From assembly GCA_003426165.1 (NCBI GenBank), contig QUAH01000003.1, positions 1-43,524 on the forward strand: a DNA stretch of 43,524 nt, written 5' to 3'. This stretch comes from Candidatus Saccharicenans subterraneus (lineage in GTDB: Bacteria > Acidobacteriota > Aminicenantia > Aminicenantales > Saccharicenantaceae). Under the pieces are notes generated by a model. The model was not told the origin of the DNA and searched no databases. It saw only the letters and a list, made by a program, of their open reading frames with translations. Every line of letters starts with the position of its first letter. Position 1 is the first letter of the stretch. The position numbers and the translations under genes are program-made. Positions 34,055 to 42,532 of the stretch are shown here, piece by piece.

Positions 34055-35317
34055 ATGAAAAAGAACTTGAGTGTGCTGGTGGTTTTTATCCTGGCCTTGA
34101 GTTCTCTGGCTTCCGGTTCCGGATTTCTCATCTACGAGCACGGGACGGCGGCCATGGCCCTGGCCGGGGCCTTTGTCGGCATCGCCAACGACCCGAGCGC
34201 CATTTTCTACAACCCGGCCGGGATTGCCTGGTTGCCCGGGACCAGGGTCAGTGCCGGCGGGACCTTCATTTTCCCGGCAGGGTCGCTGCTGCTGCCCAGC
34301 TGGCCGGACCCGGCCTTTCAGAAGGTTTACCAGCTGGACCAGACCTTTTTCCCGCCGCATTTCTACCTGACCCATCGTTTCGGCTCCAGGGTGGCCTTTG
34401 GAGTCGGGGTCTTCGCTCCCTACGGGCTGGGCACGGCCTGGCCGGTCAACTATCCGCTGAAGTACATCTGCACCGAGACTTCGATGCAGACTCTTTTTGT
34501 CAACCCAACCCTGGCCGTCATGCTCAACGATAACCTGTCCATAGGCTTCGGGGTTTCCTACGTTCATTCCACCTTGAAGCTGGACCTGGTGCGGCACATT
34601 GAAATCCCCGAGGTCTGGACCGGCGATGTCCCGGCCTCGCTGAAGAAGGCAACCGGCGAGGCGGTGGCCTTCAATGCCGGCCTGCTGTTCAAGAAGGACA
34701 GGTTCTCGGCCGGTTTTAACTGGAGGAGCAATTTCACCGTGGACTACACGGGCGATTTCTTCCTGAACAAGACCCGGGTGCCCGCGCCGATTCAGCCCTA
34801 CATTCCGGGGGCCGGCGTGGTTACCACCTCCTTCAAGCACCCCAACATCTTCGACCTGGGCTTTTCCTACCAGATCAGCCCGAAGTTCCTGGTGGCCGTG
34901 GCCGGGCAGTACCTGACCTGGAAAGTTTATGACAGCTATGAGATCAACATAGTTTTTGAGAACGGGATGACCGAGCAGGAAGTGGTGGAAGAGAATTTCA
35001 AGAATTCCATCTTGCTGCGGGCGGCCCTGCAGTACCTGCTCAAGGACAATCTGGCCCTGCGGGGCGGAGTCATCTATGACCAGACTCCGCAGCCGGTGGA
35101 AACCATGGACCCGGCCCTGCCCGATGCCAGCCGGGTGGCATTTACTCTGGGATTGGGTTATACTAAGGGCAAGTTCAGCGTCGATGTGGCTTACATGTAC
35201 GAACTGTTTCAGGACCGGACCTCGCCCAACCGGGACATCTACCCGATGGGCCTCGGCGCCGGAACTTACCAGACCAGCGCCCAGCTTCTGGGTGTTACCC
35301 TGGGATACCGGTTTTAG
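34055..35317 (+). CDS. FadL/OmpP1/TodX-type outer-membrane transporter
   Basis: A 14-strand outer-membrane barrel of about 420 residues for uptake of hydrophobic compounds such as long-chain fatty acids. I place the start at ATG 34055, six bases after GGAGGG; the ATG at 34049 touches that site. The signal peptide is MKKNLSVLVVFILALSSLASGSG. The N-terminal hatch region GTAAMALAGAFVGIANDPSAIFYNPAGIAWL is the family signature. Alternating amphipathic strands follow, and the C terminus ends in aromatic Phe (GVTLGYRF), the outer-membrane insertion signal. A TTGACA at 33974-33979 lies in the upstream gap, with only a poor -10 after it. It confirms a diderm cell. Confidence 0.95.
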   Translation: MKKNLSVLVVFILALSSLASGSGFLIYEHGTAAMALAGAFVGIANDPSAIFYNPAGIAWLPGTRVSAGGTFIFPAGSLLLPSWPDPAFQKVYQLDQTFFPPHFYLTHRFGSRVAFGVGVFAPYGLGTAWPVNYPLKYICTETSMQTLFVNPTLAVMLNDNLSIGFGVSYVHSTLKLDLVRHIEIPEVWTGDVPASLKKATGEAVAFNAGLLFKKDRFSAGFNWRSNFTVDYTGDFFLNKTRVPAPIQPYIPGAGVVTTSFKHPNIFDLGFSYQISPKFLVAVAGQYLTWKVYDSYEINIVFENGMTEQEVVEENFKNSILLRAALQYLLKDNLALRGGVIYDQTPQPVETMDPALPDASRVAFTLGLGYTKGKFSVDVAYMYELFQDRTSPNRDIYPMGLGAGTYQTSAQLLGVTLGYRF

Positions 35318-35348
35318 TTTGTAAAAAATTTTTTTGGAGGTTTAATTC

Positions 35349-35546
35349 ATGCCATACGCATTCACCAACAAAAAGGGAGTGACCTACTACCTGCATTCGC
35401 GCGAAGTGAAGCTGCGGGGCGGCAAGATGCAGACTATCTACTACTTTGCCAGAGAAGTCAGACCGGGCGCCCTGGACAACGTTCCCGCCGGATACACGGT
35501 GGTGGAAACTGCCAAGACCGGCATGCCGATCCTCAAGAAGGCCTGA
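35349..35546 (+). CDS. Small conserved protein of unknown function
   Basis: A protein of 65 residues with a clear ribosome binding site (GGAGG, 11 bases before ATG 35349) and no signal peptide. The pattern YYLHSREVKLRGGKMQTIYYFAREV, then VPAGYTVVETAKTGMPILKK, is one I have met in uncharacterised short proteins of anaerobes and environmental bacteria, without a known function. It follows FadL by 31 bp and ends before a terminator, so it is the last gene of that transcript. Confidence 0.8.
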   Translation: MPYAFTNKKGVTYYLHSREVKLRGGKMQTIYYFAREVRPGALDNVPAGYTVVETAKTGMPILKKA

Positions 35547-35590
35547 CCGGTTTTTTGCTTTTGAATCTCTGACTGGTACTGTAATCAATA

Positions 35591-35631
35591 GGGAGGGCAA
35601 CTCTTCTGCGAGTTGTTCTCCTTATTTTTTT
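35591..35631 (+). terminator. Rho-independent terminator of the FadL transcript
   Basis: GGGAGGGCAACTC pairs imperfectly with GAGTTGTTCTCC around a TTCTGC loop (35591-35621), followed by TTATTTTTTTTT. It ends the FadL and small-protein transcript before the sugar ABC operon. Confidence 0.75.
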
Positions 35632-35643
35632 TAAATTCCGGTT

Positions 35644-35673
35644 TTGACTTGGTTCGGCGGGCTGATTTATACT
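35644..35673 (+). promoter_or_regulatory. Promoter of the sugar ABC operon
   Basis: TTGACT (35644-35649) and TATACT (35668-35673) lie 18 bp apart. The predicted start, seven bases on, is the A of ATG 35680 itself, so the first mRNA would be leaderless. No ribosome binding site is needed or seen. Confidence 0.6.
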
Positions 35674-35679
35674 GAGGCC

Positions 35680-36684
35680 ATGAAGCCGAAGGTAAAATTT
35701 TTGCCCGTAATCATTTTCCTGTTGATAACCGTCTTGATCTGGACAGCGGCGGCCTGCCGTCGCGGGGACAAACAATCTTCCGGGCCCCGGACTTACAAGG
35801 TCGCGGTCATTCCCAAGGGAACCACCCACGAATTCTGGAAGGCGGTTCACGCCGGGGCGGTCAAGGCCGGCCAGGAGCTGGGAGTGGAAATTTTCTGGAA
35901 GGGACCGCAGAAGGAAGACGACCGGGCCCAGCAGATAACCGTGGTTGAGGATTTCATCAGCCGGCGGGTGGACGGGATTGTCCTGGCCCCGCTGGACGAC
36001 CGGGCCCTGATGCGGCCGGTGGATGAGGCCATGAGGGAGGGAATCCCGGTGGTCATCATGGATTCCAACCTGCAGGGTGATAACTACATAAGCTTCGTGG
36101 CCACCGATAACTACCAGGGCGGAGTGCTGGCTGCCCGCCGCCTGGCCGAAGTGCTCGGCGGAAAAGGCAAGATTTTTCTGATCCGCTACCTGGAGGGTTC
36201 GGCCAGCACCACCTTCCGGGAACAGGGCTTCCTGGAGACCATAACCAGGGACTACCCGGGCATAGAATTTCTGGTCAAGGACCAGTTTGCCGGGACCACC
36301 ACCGAGTCCGCTTACCAGCTGACCGAAAACCTGCTCAGCCGCTACCCGCAGGTGGAGGGCATATTCGCGCCCAACGAATCCAGCACCTTTGGAGCCCTGC
36401 GGGCCCTGCAGCATTTCGGCCTGGCCGGGAAGGTCAAGCTGGTGGGCTTTGACAGCTCCGTCAAGTTAATTCAGGCCCTGGAGAATAATGAAATCCAGGG
36501 GCTGGCCCTGCAGGACCCGATGAAGATGGGGTACCTGGCGGTCAAGGTCCTGCTGGACCACATCCAGGGTCGGCCGGTGGAAAAGAGAATCGATACCGGG
36601 GTCACCATGGCCACCCCGGAGAACATGAACCGGCCGGAAATCAGGAGCCTGCTGGAACCTGATTTTGCCAGGTATGTCCGCTGA
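35680..36684 (+). CDS. Sugar ABC transporter substrate-binding lipoprotein (CUT2, RbsB-like)
   Basis: A periplasmic binding protein of 334 residues. The start is ATG 35680; an upstream TTG at 35644 belongs to the promoter. The signal sequence LPVIIFLLITVLIWTAAAC ends in Cys, a lipobox-like site, so it is probably a lipoprotein. The body is a type 1 periplasmic fold (LacI/RbsB family): YKVAVIPKGTTHEFWKAVHAGAVKAGQELG, then DGIVLAPLDD, and VGFDSSVKLIQALENNEIQGLALQDP near the end. These are the hallmarks of RbsB-like proteins that bind pentoses, galactose or similar sugars. It leads an operon with the two-domain ATPase and permease. The exact sugar is unknown. Confidence 0.92.
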   Translation: MKPKVKFLPVIIFLLITVLIWTAAACRRGDKQSSGPRTYKVAVIPKGTTHEFWKAVHAGAVKAGQELGVEIFWKGPQKEDDRAQQITVVEDFISRRVDGIVLAPLDDRALMRPVDEAMREGIPVVIMDSNLQGDNYISFVATDNYQGGVLAARRLAEVLGGKGKIFLIRYLEGSASTTFREQGFLETITRDYPGIEFLVKDQFAGTTTESAYQLTENLLSRYPQVEGIFAPNESSTFGALRALQHFGLAGKVKLVGFDSSVKLIQALENNEIQGLALQDPMKMGYLAVKVLLDHIQGRPVEKRIDTGVTMATPENMNRPEIRSLLEPDFARYVR

Positions 36685-36737
36685 GGCCGATGCCAGTTAC
36701 CATGCTGGAACCAACCGGTTGAAGGCCAATCGCCACC

Positions 36738-38264
36738 ATGCCAGAAAAGCCGCTCTTAAGCCTGACGGGAATCAGCAAGAGTTTCGGTCCCAACCAGGTC
36801 CTGGACGCCGTGGACTTTGAGCTTGAAGCCGGAGAGGTCCAGGCCATCCTGGGAGAGAACGGGGCCGGCAAGAGTACCCTGATAAAAATTCTGAGTGGAG
36901 CCTATAAGCCCGACCGCGGCCGGATGTTTATCTCCGGAGTGGAATACCGTCCGTCCGGGCCACTCGAAGGTCGCCGCCAGGGCATAGCCGTTATCTACCA
37001 GGAACTCAACCTGGCCCCCCACCTGACGGTCGAAGAAAACATCATGCTCGGCCAGGAAGAATCCAGGCTCGGCCTGGTCGACCGGAAGAAAAACCTGGAA
37101 AGAATTAAAAAGGTGCTGGAGTTCCTGTGCCACCCGGAGATTTCCCCGGACATTCCGGTCAGGAAACTGTCGGTGGGGGCCCGGCAGGTGGTGGAAATAG
37201 CCCGGGCCCTGGCCAGCCAGGCCCGGATCCTGGTGATGGATGAGCCGACGAGTTCCCTGTCCCAGGAAGATACCCGGCGCCTGTTCGAAATCATCCGGAA
37301 GCTCCGGGCCGAGGGCGTGGGCATAATCTATATCAGCCATTTCCTGGAAGAAGTCCTGGAGATTGCCGACCGGTTTACGGTGCTCCGAGACGGGAAGGTG
37401 GTCGGCCGTGGCCTGATCAAAGAAACCTCGGTGGAAGAACTCATCCAGCTGATGATCGGCCGGAGGATTTCGGAGCTATTCCCGCGGCTGCCGCATCAAC
37501 CGGGAGAAGTTATCCTGAGCTGCTCCGGGATAAAGAGCAACCGCATGAGCCGTCCGGTTGACCTCGATCTCCGGCGCGGTGAAATCCTGGGCGTGGCCGG
37601 GCTGGTGGGAGCCGGCCGGACTGAATTTTTAAGGGCCCTGTTCGGACTGGACAGGCTGGAGCAGGGGCTGGTGGTGGTCTCCGGCCGCCGGTTCCGGCCT
37701 TCCTTCACCGCGGTCAGCATCGGTTGCGGGCTGGGAATGCAGAGCGAAGACCGGCAGGTGGAGGGACTGGCCGTCAGGATGAACCTGGCCGACAACCTGA
37801 CCCTGAGCCGGCTGAAGCCTTACGTGAGGTCAGGATTCCTCAACGGTCGAAAACAGAAAGCGGCCGCTTCCCGCTGGATAGAAAGGATTAACATCAAGGC
37901 CCGCTCCCCGGAACAGAAGGTCTGGACGCTTTCGGGCGGGAACCAGCAGAAGGTGGCCCTGGCCAGGTTGCTTCACCAGGAGGCCGAGGTCTTTCTGCTG
38001 GATGAACCAACCAGGGGAATTGATGTTATGAGCAAGGCCCAGATTTACGAGCTGATGGGACGGCTGGCCGCTGATAGCAAGGCGGTCATCTTCGTCAGCT
38101 CCTACCTTCCGGAACTGCTCGGCGTGGCCGACCGGATCGCCGTCTTCCACCGCGGGCAGCTGGTGGAAGTACGGCCGGCTGCCAGCTGGACCGAGGCCAG
38201 CCTGATGAGGGCGGCCGTCACCGGGCGGGAGAGCGACCCGGTATTAACAGGAGAACGACCTTGA
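36738..38264 (+). CDS. Sugar ABC transporter ATP-binding protein, two ABC domains (RbsA/MglA-like)
   Basis: A cytoplasmic ATPase of 508 residues with two nucleotide-binding domains in tandem, as in RbsA. Domain 1 has Walker A GENGAGKSTLIK, signature LSVGARQVVEIARAL and Walker B ILVMDEPTSSLS. Domain 2 has the degenerate Walker A GLVGAGRTEFLR, signature LSGGNQQKVALARLL and Walker B VFLLDEPTRGID. Loss of the Lys in the second Walker A is normal for this family. It sits 53 bp after the binding-protein gene and overlaps the permease by 4 bp. The ribosome binding site is weak (GAAGG). Confidence 0.95.
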   Translation: MPEKPLLSLTGISKSFGPNQVLDAVDFELEAGEVQAILGENGAGKSTLIKILSGAYKPDRGRMFISGVEYRPSGPLEGRRQGIAVIYQELNLAPHLTVEENIMLGQEESRLGLVDRKKNLERIKKVLEFLCHPEISPDIPVRKLSVGARQVVEIARALASQARILVMDEPTSSLSQEDTRRLFEIIRKLRAEGVGIIYISHFLEEVLEIADRFTVLRDGKVVGRGLIKETSVEELIQLMIGRRISELFPRLPHQPGEVILSCSGIKSNRMSRPVDLDLRRGEILGVAGLVGAGRTEFLRALFGLDRLEQGLVVVSGRRFRPSFTAVSIGCGLGMQSEDRQVEGLAVRMNLADNLTLSRLKPYVRSGFLNGRKQKAAASRWIERINIKARSPEQKVWTLSGGNQQKVALARLLHQEAEVFLLDEPTRGIDVMSKAQIYELMGRLAADSKAVIFVSSYLPELLGVADRIAVFHRGQLVEVRPAASWTEASLMRAAVTGRESDPVLTGERP

Positions 38265-39229
38265 AAGTTGCAGGCAGCGGTTTGAAGAAAATTGCCGGAC
38301 TGGCCGGGCCGTTTGTCGGCCTGATACTGGTCATAACCATATTCTCCCTGATGCCAGAGGTCTCGGACCGGTTCCTGAACCTGGCCAACATCAAGAGCGT
38401 GGCCACCCAGTCGGTCATCGTGGCCCTGTGCGCCCTGGGCATGACCCTGATCATCGTCAGCGGCGGGATCGACCTGTCGGCTGCTTCCAACCTGGCCCTG
38501 AGCTGCGTCCTGGTGGCTTATGCCATCAACCTGGGGGTGCCGCCGTTGCTGGCTGCCCTGGTCGGGGTGGCAGCAGGGGGAACCATCGGCTTTCTGAACG
38601 GGTTCCTTATAACCAGGCTGCGGCTGGTGCCGTTCATCGTCACCCTGGGCATGATGGGCATTGCCCGCGGCCTGGCCAAGTGGGTGGCCCGCAACCAGAA
38701 AATAGACGCCCCGCTGAGCTGGCTCAACGAGCTCATGGTCAGGACGTCAAAACCTTCCTGGCTGCTGGTTTCGCCCGGTATCTGGTTGATGATCCTGTTC
38801 TCTCTGGTCATGGCCGTTCTGCTGAGAAAGACGGTCTTCGGCCGGCATGCTTTTGCCGTGGGTTCCAACGAGCTCACAGCCAGGCTGTGCGGGGTCAGGA
38901 CTGACCGGGTCAAGGTTGTCGTTTATACCATCTCCGGGCTGCTCTGCGGGCTGGCCGGGGTGATGGAGTTTTCGCGGCTGACCGTGGGCGACCCGACGGT
39001 GGCCATGGGCCTGGAGCTGGACATCATCGCCGCCGTGGTCATAGGCGGGGGTAGCCTCAGTGGCGGCGAGGGTAGTATCCTGGGTACCCTGGTCGGGGTC
39101 TTTATCATGGCTTTTCTCCGTAATGGCTGCACCATGATGGGCTGGCCCAACTATTTCCAGGAAATAATCATCGGGGCCATCATCATTGCCGCGGTGACCC
39201 TCGACCGGCTGCGCCACCGCCAGGAATAA
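38261..39229 (+). CDS. Sugar ABC transporter permease (RbsC-like)
   Basis: An inner-membrane permease of 322 residues of the BPD_transp_2 (CUT2) type, with about eight to ten hydrophobic helices and the EAA-like loop GSNELTARLCGVRTDRVKVVVYTISGL. The start is TTG 38261 overlapping the ATPase stop (TTGA), after AGGAGAACGACC. Conserved GGGIDLSA, GGGSLSGGEGSI and NYFQEIIIGAIII are diagnostic. It completes an importer with the binding protein and ATPase. No sugar kinase or isomerase is adjacent, so the substrate may be handled elsewhere. Confidence 0.95.
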   Translation: MKVAGSGLKKIAGLAGPFVGLILVITIFSLMPEVSDRFLNLANIKSVATQSVIVALCALGMTLIIVSGGIDLSAASNLALSCVLVAYAINLGVPPLLAALVGVAAGGTIGFLNGFLITRLRLVPFIVTLGMMGIARGLAKWVARNQKIDAPLSWLNELMVRTSKPSWLLVSPGIWLMILFSLVMAVLLRKTVFGRHAFAVGSNELTARLCGVRTDRVKVVVYTISGLLCGLAGVMEFSRLTVGDPTVAMGLELDIIAAVVIGGGSLSGGEGSILGTLVGVFIMAFLRNGCTMMGWPNYFQEIIIGAIIIAAVTLDRLRHRQE

Positions 39230-39307
39230 TCTTTCCAAGGATTTCCTTTCCGGTTTGTCTAATATTGGTGAACCATGAGAAAGAAATCTCAGCCAGGAGG
39301 AAATAAA

Positions 39308-39832
39308 ATGAGAAACAGATTGTTACCGGTCCTGTTGACGGTTATCTTTGCCGGCTCGCTGCTGGCGGCCAGCCTCAATGCCCAGCCGATGTGCGGCCGC
39401 AGGATGATGGGAGTCGGTGGGGGCGCCGGTTACCAGCTCTTGAAAGATGCCCTCCAGCTCACCCCGGAGCAGGAGAAGAAGCTGGAAGAATTCCGGAAGG
39501 CCCGCCTGGAAGAGGCCAGGGCCCACCAGGAAAAGATGGCCAAGCTCCGCGATGAGTTCAGGAAGCTCATGGAAGACCCAAAGGCAGACGAGAAGAAGGT
39601 CAACAGCCTGATTGATGAAATGTCCAGGCTCAGGGCCGAGCGGATGAAGGCCATGTTCAAGAACAGGAAAGAATGGGAAAAAATCCTGACCCCGGAGCAG
39701 CTTAAGAAACTCGAAGAATACAGAAAGGACTTCCGGCTGCGCCGGGAGCTGCTGATGGGACCGAGGGGCAGGATGGGCGCCGGGGCCATGAGGCTGATGC
39801 GCCACAGAATGCCCATGGGCTGGTGCTGGTAA
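39308..39832 (+). CDS. Periplasmic Spy/CpxP-like protein (LTXXQ family)
   Basis: An exported helical protein of 174 residues from ATG 39308, chosen because AGGAGGA precedes it; an upstream ATG at 39275 has no such site. The signal peptide is LLPVLLTVIFAGSLLAASLNA. The mature protein shows the LTXXQ repeat: LQLTPEQEKKLEEF at the start and ILTPEQLKKLEEY near the end, joined by charged helices. Spy and CpxP use this fold as periplasmic chaperone or stress sensor; zinc-resistance ZraP is related. The tail is Met/Arg-rich (MRLMRHRMPMGWCW) and may bind metal. It is followed by a strong terminator. Confidence 0.88.
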   Translation: MRNRLLPVLLTVIFAGSLLAASLNAQPMCGRRMMGVGGGAGYQLLKDALQLTPEQEKKLEEFRKARLEEARAHQEKMAKLRDEFRKLMEDPKADEKKVNSLIDEMSRLRAERMKAMFKNRKEWEKILTPEQLKKLEEYRKDFRLRRELLMGPRGRMGAGAMRLMRHRMPMGWCW

Positions 39833-39867
39833 CAGGCTGGCCTGTTAGATCTCTTGCAAACAGAACG

Positions 39868-39898
39868 GGGCTGCCGGAAACGGCAGCCCTTTTTATTT
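39868..39898 (+). terminator. Rho-independent terminator
   Basis: A perfect stem GGGCTGCCG/CGGCAGCCC (39868-39876 and 39881-39889) with a GAAA tetraloop, followed by TTTTTATTTT. It ends the Spy-like gene transcript. Confidence 0.92.
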
Positions 39899-40181
39899 TG
39901 GCAATGACTTAAGTGACAATCGCGTCTTTTAAGAAACTCTGCTCCGGGCTCAGTTTCATAACGGTGGGATAATCTCACCTTTTCGCCCGGCCGTCCCGAC
40001 AATCGTTGACGGGTTATAAAAATATGAATTGAACGGAATTTAGAATTTAAGGGATGGGCCGGCAATATATTTTCTTTTATTTATAGCGTAACGGGCTCTC
40101 CTTTAAGTCTTGAGTCTTTCGGTCCGTATGGCCGCAGTCCAAACTGGCGGCCATCGGGGGAATGCTCTGATTCGAGTTTAT

Positions 40182-40201
40182 CTGTCCTGTTTTAAGGACA
40201 G
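40182..40201 (+). promoter_or_regulatory. Dyad upstream of the sigma-54 promoter, possible enhancer site
   Basis: CTGTCCT (40182-40188) and AGGACAG (40195-40201) form a perfect 7-bp inverted repeat around GTTTTA. Its centre lies about 85 bp before the expected transcription start, the usual place for the binding site of a sigma-54 activator. The remaining 39899-40181 shows nothing recognised. Confidence 0.45.
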
Positions 40202-40249
40202 GATAGGGCAAATCGGGACATTTTACCTTCCGGTCCCCCATATTAGGGC

Positions 40250-40265
40250 TGGCACAATTATTGCA
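40250..40265 (+). promoter_or_regulatory. Sigma-54 (RpoN) promoter
   Basis: TGGCAC-AATTA-TTGCA is an exact match to the sigma-54 consensus TGGCAC-N5-TTGCW, with the GG (40251-40252) and GC (40263-40264) elements at the required 12-bp phasing. Transcription would start near 40276, 16 bp before ATG 40292, leaving AAAGGAG in the leader. A sigma-54 activator of the AAA+ class is needed; none is encoded in the window. Confidence 0.85.
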
Positions 40266-40291
40266 CCTTAAGGGGGCGAAAGGAGAAGAAG

Positions 40292-42394
40292 ATGAGAAAA
40301 GAAGCTTTAATCGGGATGGTAATCCTGGGTCTTTTCTTCTTCTCGGGCCTGGCTGTGGCCGATGAGTCTTATTATTCCGGTTCCTTTGCCCGGCTGACTT
40401 ATGTTCAGGGTGATGTGCGTGTGGACAGGGGACAGGAGCTTGGAATCGAGTCCGGCGAGGTCAATTTTGTCCTGACGGCCGGCGATAAATTGATGACCGA
40501 AGACGGCCTGGTTGAAGTCAATTTCGGGCGCAATAACTATCTCCGGGCGGATAGATATTCGGTGGTGGAAATGGTCAGGCTGCCCGAGTCGGGTTATGAG
40601 GACATATCGCTTCACCTTTACCGGGGCAGGTTCTACCTGAGGGTCAGCGCCCTGCCCAGGGAAAAGGGTTTCGGGCTGCACACTCCAGATGCTTCCTTTT
40701 ATGTTCTGGCCGAAGGCCTTTACCGCTTTGAGGTGGACGAAGAGGGGCGGACCGAAGCGGCGGTGGTGGAAGGAGAGCTGGAAGTTGCCGGGCAAGATGA
40801 TTCGCTTGTTCTTGACCGGGGCGAATCGGTGGTGGCAGAAGAAGGTTACCTCAGGAACTCCGGTCGCTACCGCTTTTCCGACGATGATTTTGAGCGCTGG
40901 AATAACCGGCGCGAAGAGATCCTGGCCAGGGCCAGTTATAACGGCGGCTCCTACCTTCCCGAAGAAATAAGAGAATACGAACCAGAGCTGGCCGCTTACG
41001 GCCGCTGGGTCTATGAACGTCCATATGGTTACGTCTGGGTTCCCGTGGTCACTTATGTTGACTGGCGGCCCTATTTTTACGGGCGCTGGGTCTGGTATCC
41101 GCGGATCGGCTGGACCTGGATTTCGGCTGAACCCTGGGGCTGGGCGGTCTATCACTACGGCCGCTGGCACTGGCGGCTCGGCCTCGGCTGGTACTGGATC
41201 CCCACCGTGCACTGGGGCCCGGCCTGGGTTCACTGGTACTGGGATTCTGATATCGTTGCCTGGTGTCCGCTGAGTTACTGGAACCGGCCGGTGGTAATCA
41301 TCAATAACCATTTTTACGATCGCTATCATGACCAGTATGTCCCGGTGCATTCCCGCGCCCTGGTGATGGTCAGAAAACATGAGCTCCAGGCTCCGCACCA
41401 TTCCAGGGGCCTGATCAGGCCCGAAGCCCTCAGGGGTGTGGAAAGGATCAGGCTCGAAGCGCGGCAGCCCCAGATCAGGCCGGTGGTCAGCAATACCCTG
41501 CGCTCGCCGGGTCTGAAGGCCGGGTCTTCCGTGGTCGTGGAACGCAATCCTTCCGGACTGAAACGACTGTCCGGTTCACAGCTCAGGTCGGGAGAACAGC
41601 CTCGTGCCGGCAGCAGACTGTCGGGCGGAGTGTCTTCCGGCCAGTTGCGGCGGGCCACTTCGGCCGATGAGCAGCGGCCGGAAAAGGCCAGGTCCGTCAG
41701 GCAGTTTGCTCCGTCTGCCGGTACCGGTTCAAACAGTCCCCGGTTGAGCCCGGACCGGGCCCGCCCCGATGTTTCCGGTGGAAATCTGCGCCCGGGAGCT
41801 GGCCAGGATGAAGGTTCCTCCAGGCTGAGGATTGATAACAACCGCTCGCGCCCGGTGAGAGAACAGGAACCTTCCCGCCAGGGGCAAACTGACCAGGGCA
41901 ACAGGTTGAGGATAGCTCCAGAACGCGGTCCATCAGGGCTCAGGGATAATGGCTCACGGTTGCGCCGTCCGGCCGAGCGGGACTCCGGCATTATAAAGGA
42001 AAGGCCGGCTCCGTCTTCCCGGTTTGACAGGCCTGATAAACCTGATAAAAAGGAACAAGCCGGTTTCAGAGAAAGAAGCAGCCGGGTCAGCTCTTCCAGC
42101 TTTTCCTACAGGTCGGCCGAGCCGGAACGAAACCCCGGACAGCCCTCTTCCACCATCAGGAGTCCCAGAATCAGGGAGAGCAACCAGGGCCAGGAGAGGA
42201 GATCATCCTATAACCTGCCTTCGTTATCCCGGCCATATAGCCAGTCTTCTGTCCGGGATAATAACAGCAGGGGCCAGGAGCGCCCGGCAGCGATATCCAC
42301 GCCTCAGAGGGCACAATCCCGCCCTGCGGAAAGCCAATCCTCTTCCAGCTCCAGCTCCCGCTCCGGACACTCCATAAGGAAAAAGAACGGCTGA
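40292..42394 (+). CDS. Exported FecR-domain / DUF6600 protein with low-complexity tail
   Basis: A secreted or surface protein of 700 residues. The signal peptide is EALIGMVILGLFFFSGLAVA. Residues about 30-200 are a FecR-like domain (FARLTYVQGDVRV, GDKLMTEDGLVEV, AVVEGELEVAGQDDSLVLDRGESVV). Residues about 235-340 are Trp/Tyr-rich DUF6600-type repeats (YGRWVYERPYGYVWVP, VDWRPYFYGRWVWYPRIGW, WISAEPWGWAVYHYGRWHW). The last 300 residues are disordered and rich in Ser, Arg, Pro and Gly, ending in a Ser run. The architecture is common in Acidobacteria-like bacteria and in other environmental lineages. Function is unknown; envelope or matrix interaction is likely. It is transcribed from a sigma-54 promoter, so expression is probably tied to a specific stress or nutrient signal. 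Confidence 0.85.
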   Translation: MRKEALIGMVILGLFFFSGLAVADESYYSGSFARLTYVQGDVRVDRGQELGIESGEVNFVLTAGDKLMTEDGLVEVNFGRNNYLRADRYSVVEMVRLPESGYEDISLHLYRGRFYLRVSALPREKGFGLHTPDASFYVLAEGLYRFEVDEEGRTEAAVVEGELEVAGQDDSLVLDRGESVVAEEGYLRNSGRYRFSDDDFERWNNRREEILARASYNGGSYLPEEIREYEPELAAYGRWVYERPYGYVWVPVVTYVDWRPYFYGRWVWYPRIGWTWISAEPWGWAVYHYGRWHWRLGLGWYWIPTVHWGPAWVHWYWDSDIVAWCPLSYWNRPVVIINNHFYDRYHDQYVPVHSRALVMVRKHELQAPHHSRGLIRPEALRGVERIRLEARQPQIRPVVSNTLRSPGLKAGSSVVVERNPSGLKRLSGSQLRSGEQPRAGSRLSGGVSSGQLRRATSADEQRPEKARSVRQFAPSAGTGSNSPRLSPDRARPDVSGGNLRPGAGQDEGSSRLRIDNNRSRPVREQEPSRQGQTDQGNRLRIAPERGPSGLRDNGSRLRRPAERDSGIIKERPAPSSRFDRPDKPDKKEQAGFRERSSRVSSSSFSYRSAEPERNPGQPSSTIRSPRIRESNQGQERRSSYNLPSLSRPYSQSSVRDNNSRGQERPAAISTPQRAQSRPAESQSSSSSSSRSGHSIRKKNG

Positions 42395-42415
42395 GCTCCG
42401 GCCGGAAATTTTTTC

Positions 42416-42444
42416 TTTACTTTTATCAAAATCAGTGGTATAAA
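42416..42444 (+). promoter_or_regulatory. Promoter of the exported 240-residue protein gene
   Basis: TTTACT (42416-42421) and TATAAA (42439-42444) with a 17-bp spacer. The leader of about 80 nt carries GGAGGT (42520-42525), seven bases before ATG 42533. Confidence 0.55.
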
Positions 42445-42532
42445 GATTCCTTCCTGTTTCCGCTCCGGCGGACGGGCAGAAGAACACCAATTAGGCTTTT
42501 AAGTCTGAGATAAAGAAATGGAGGTATAGGAG

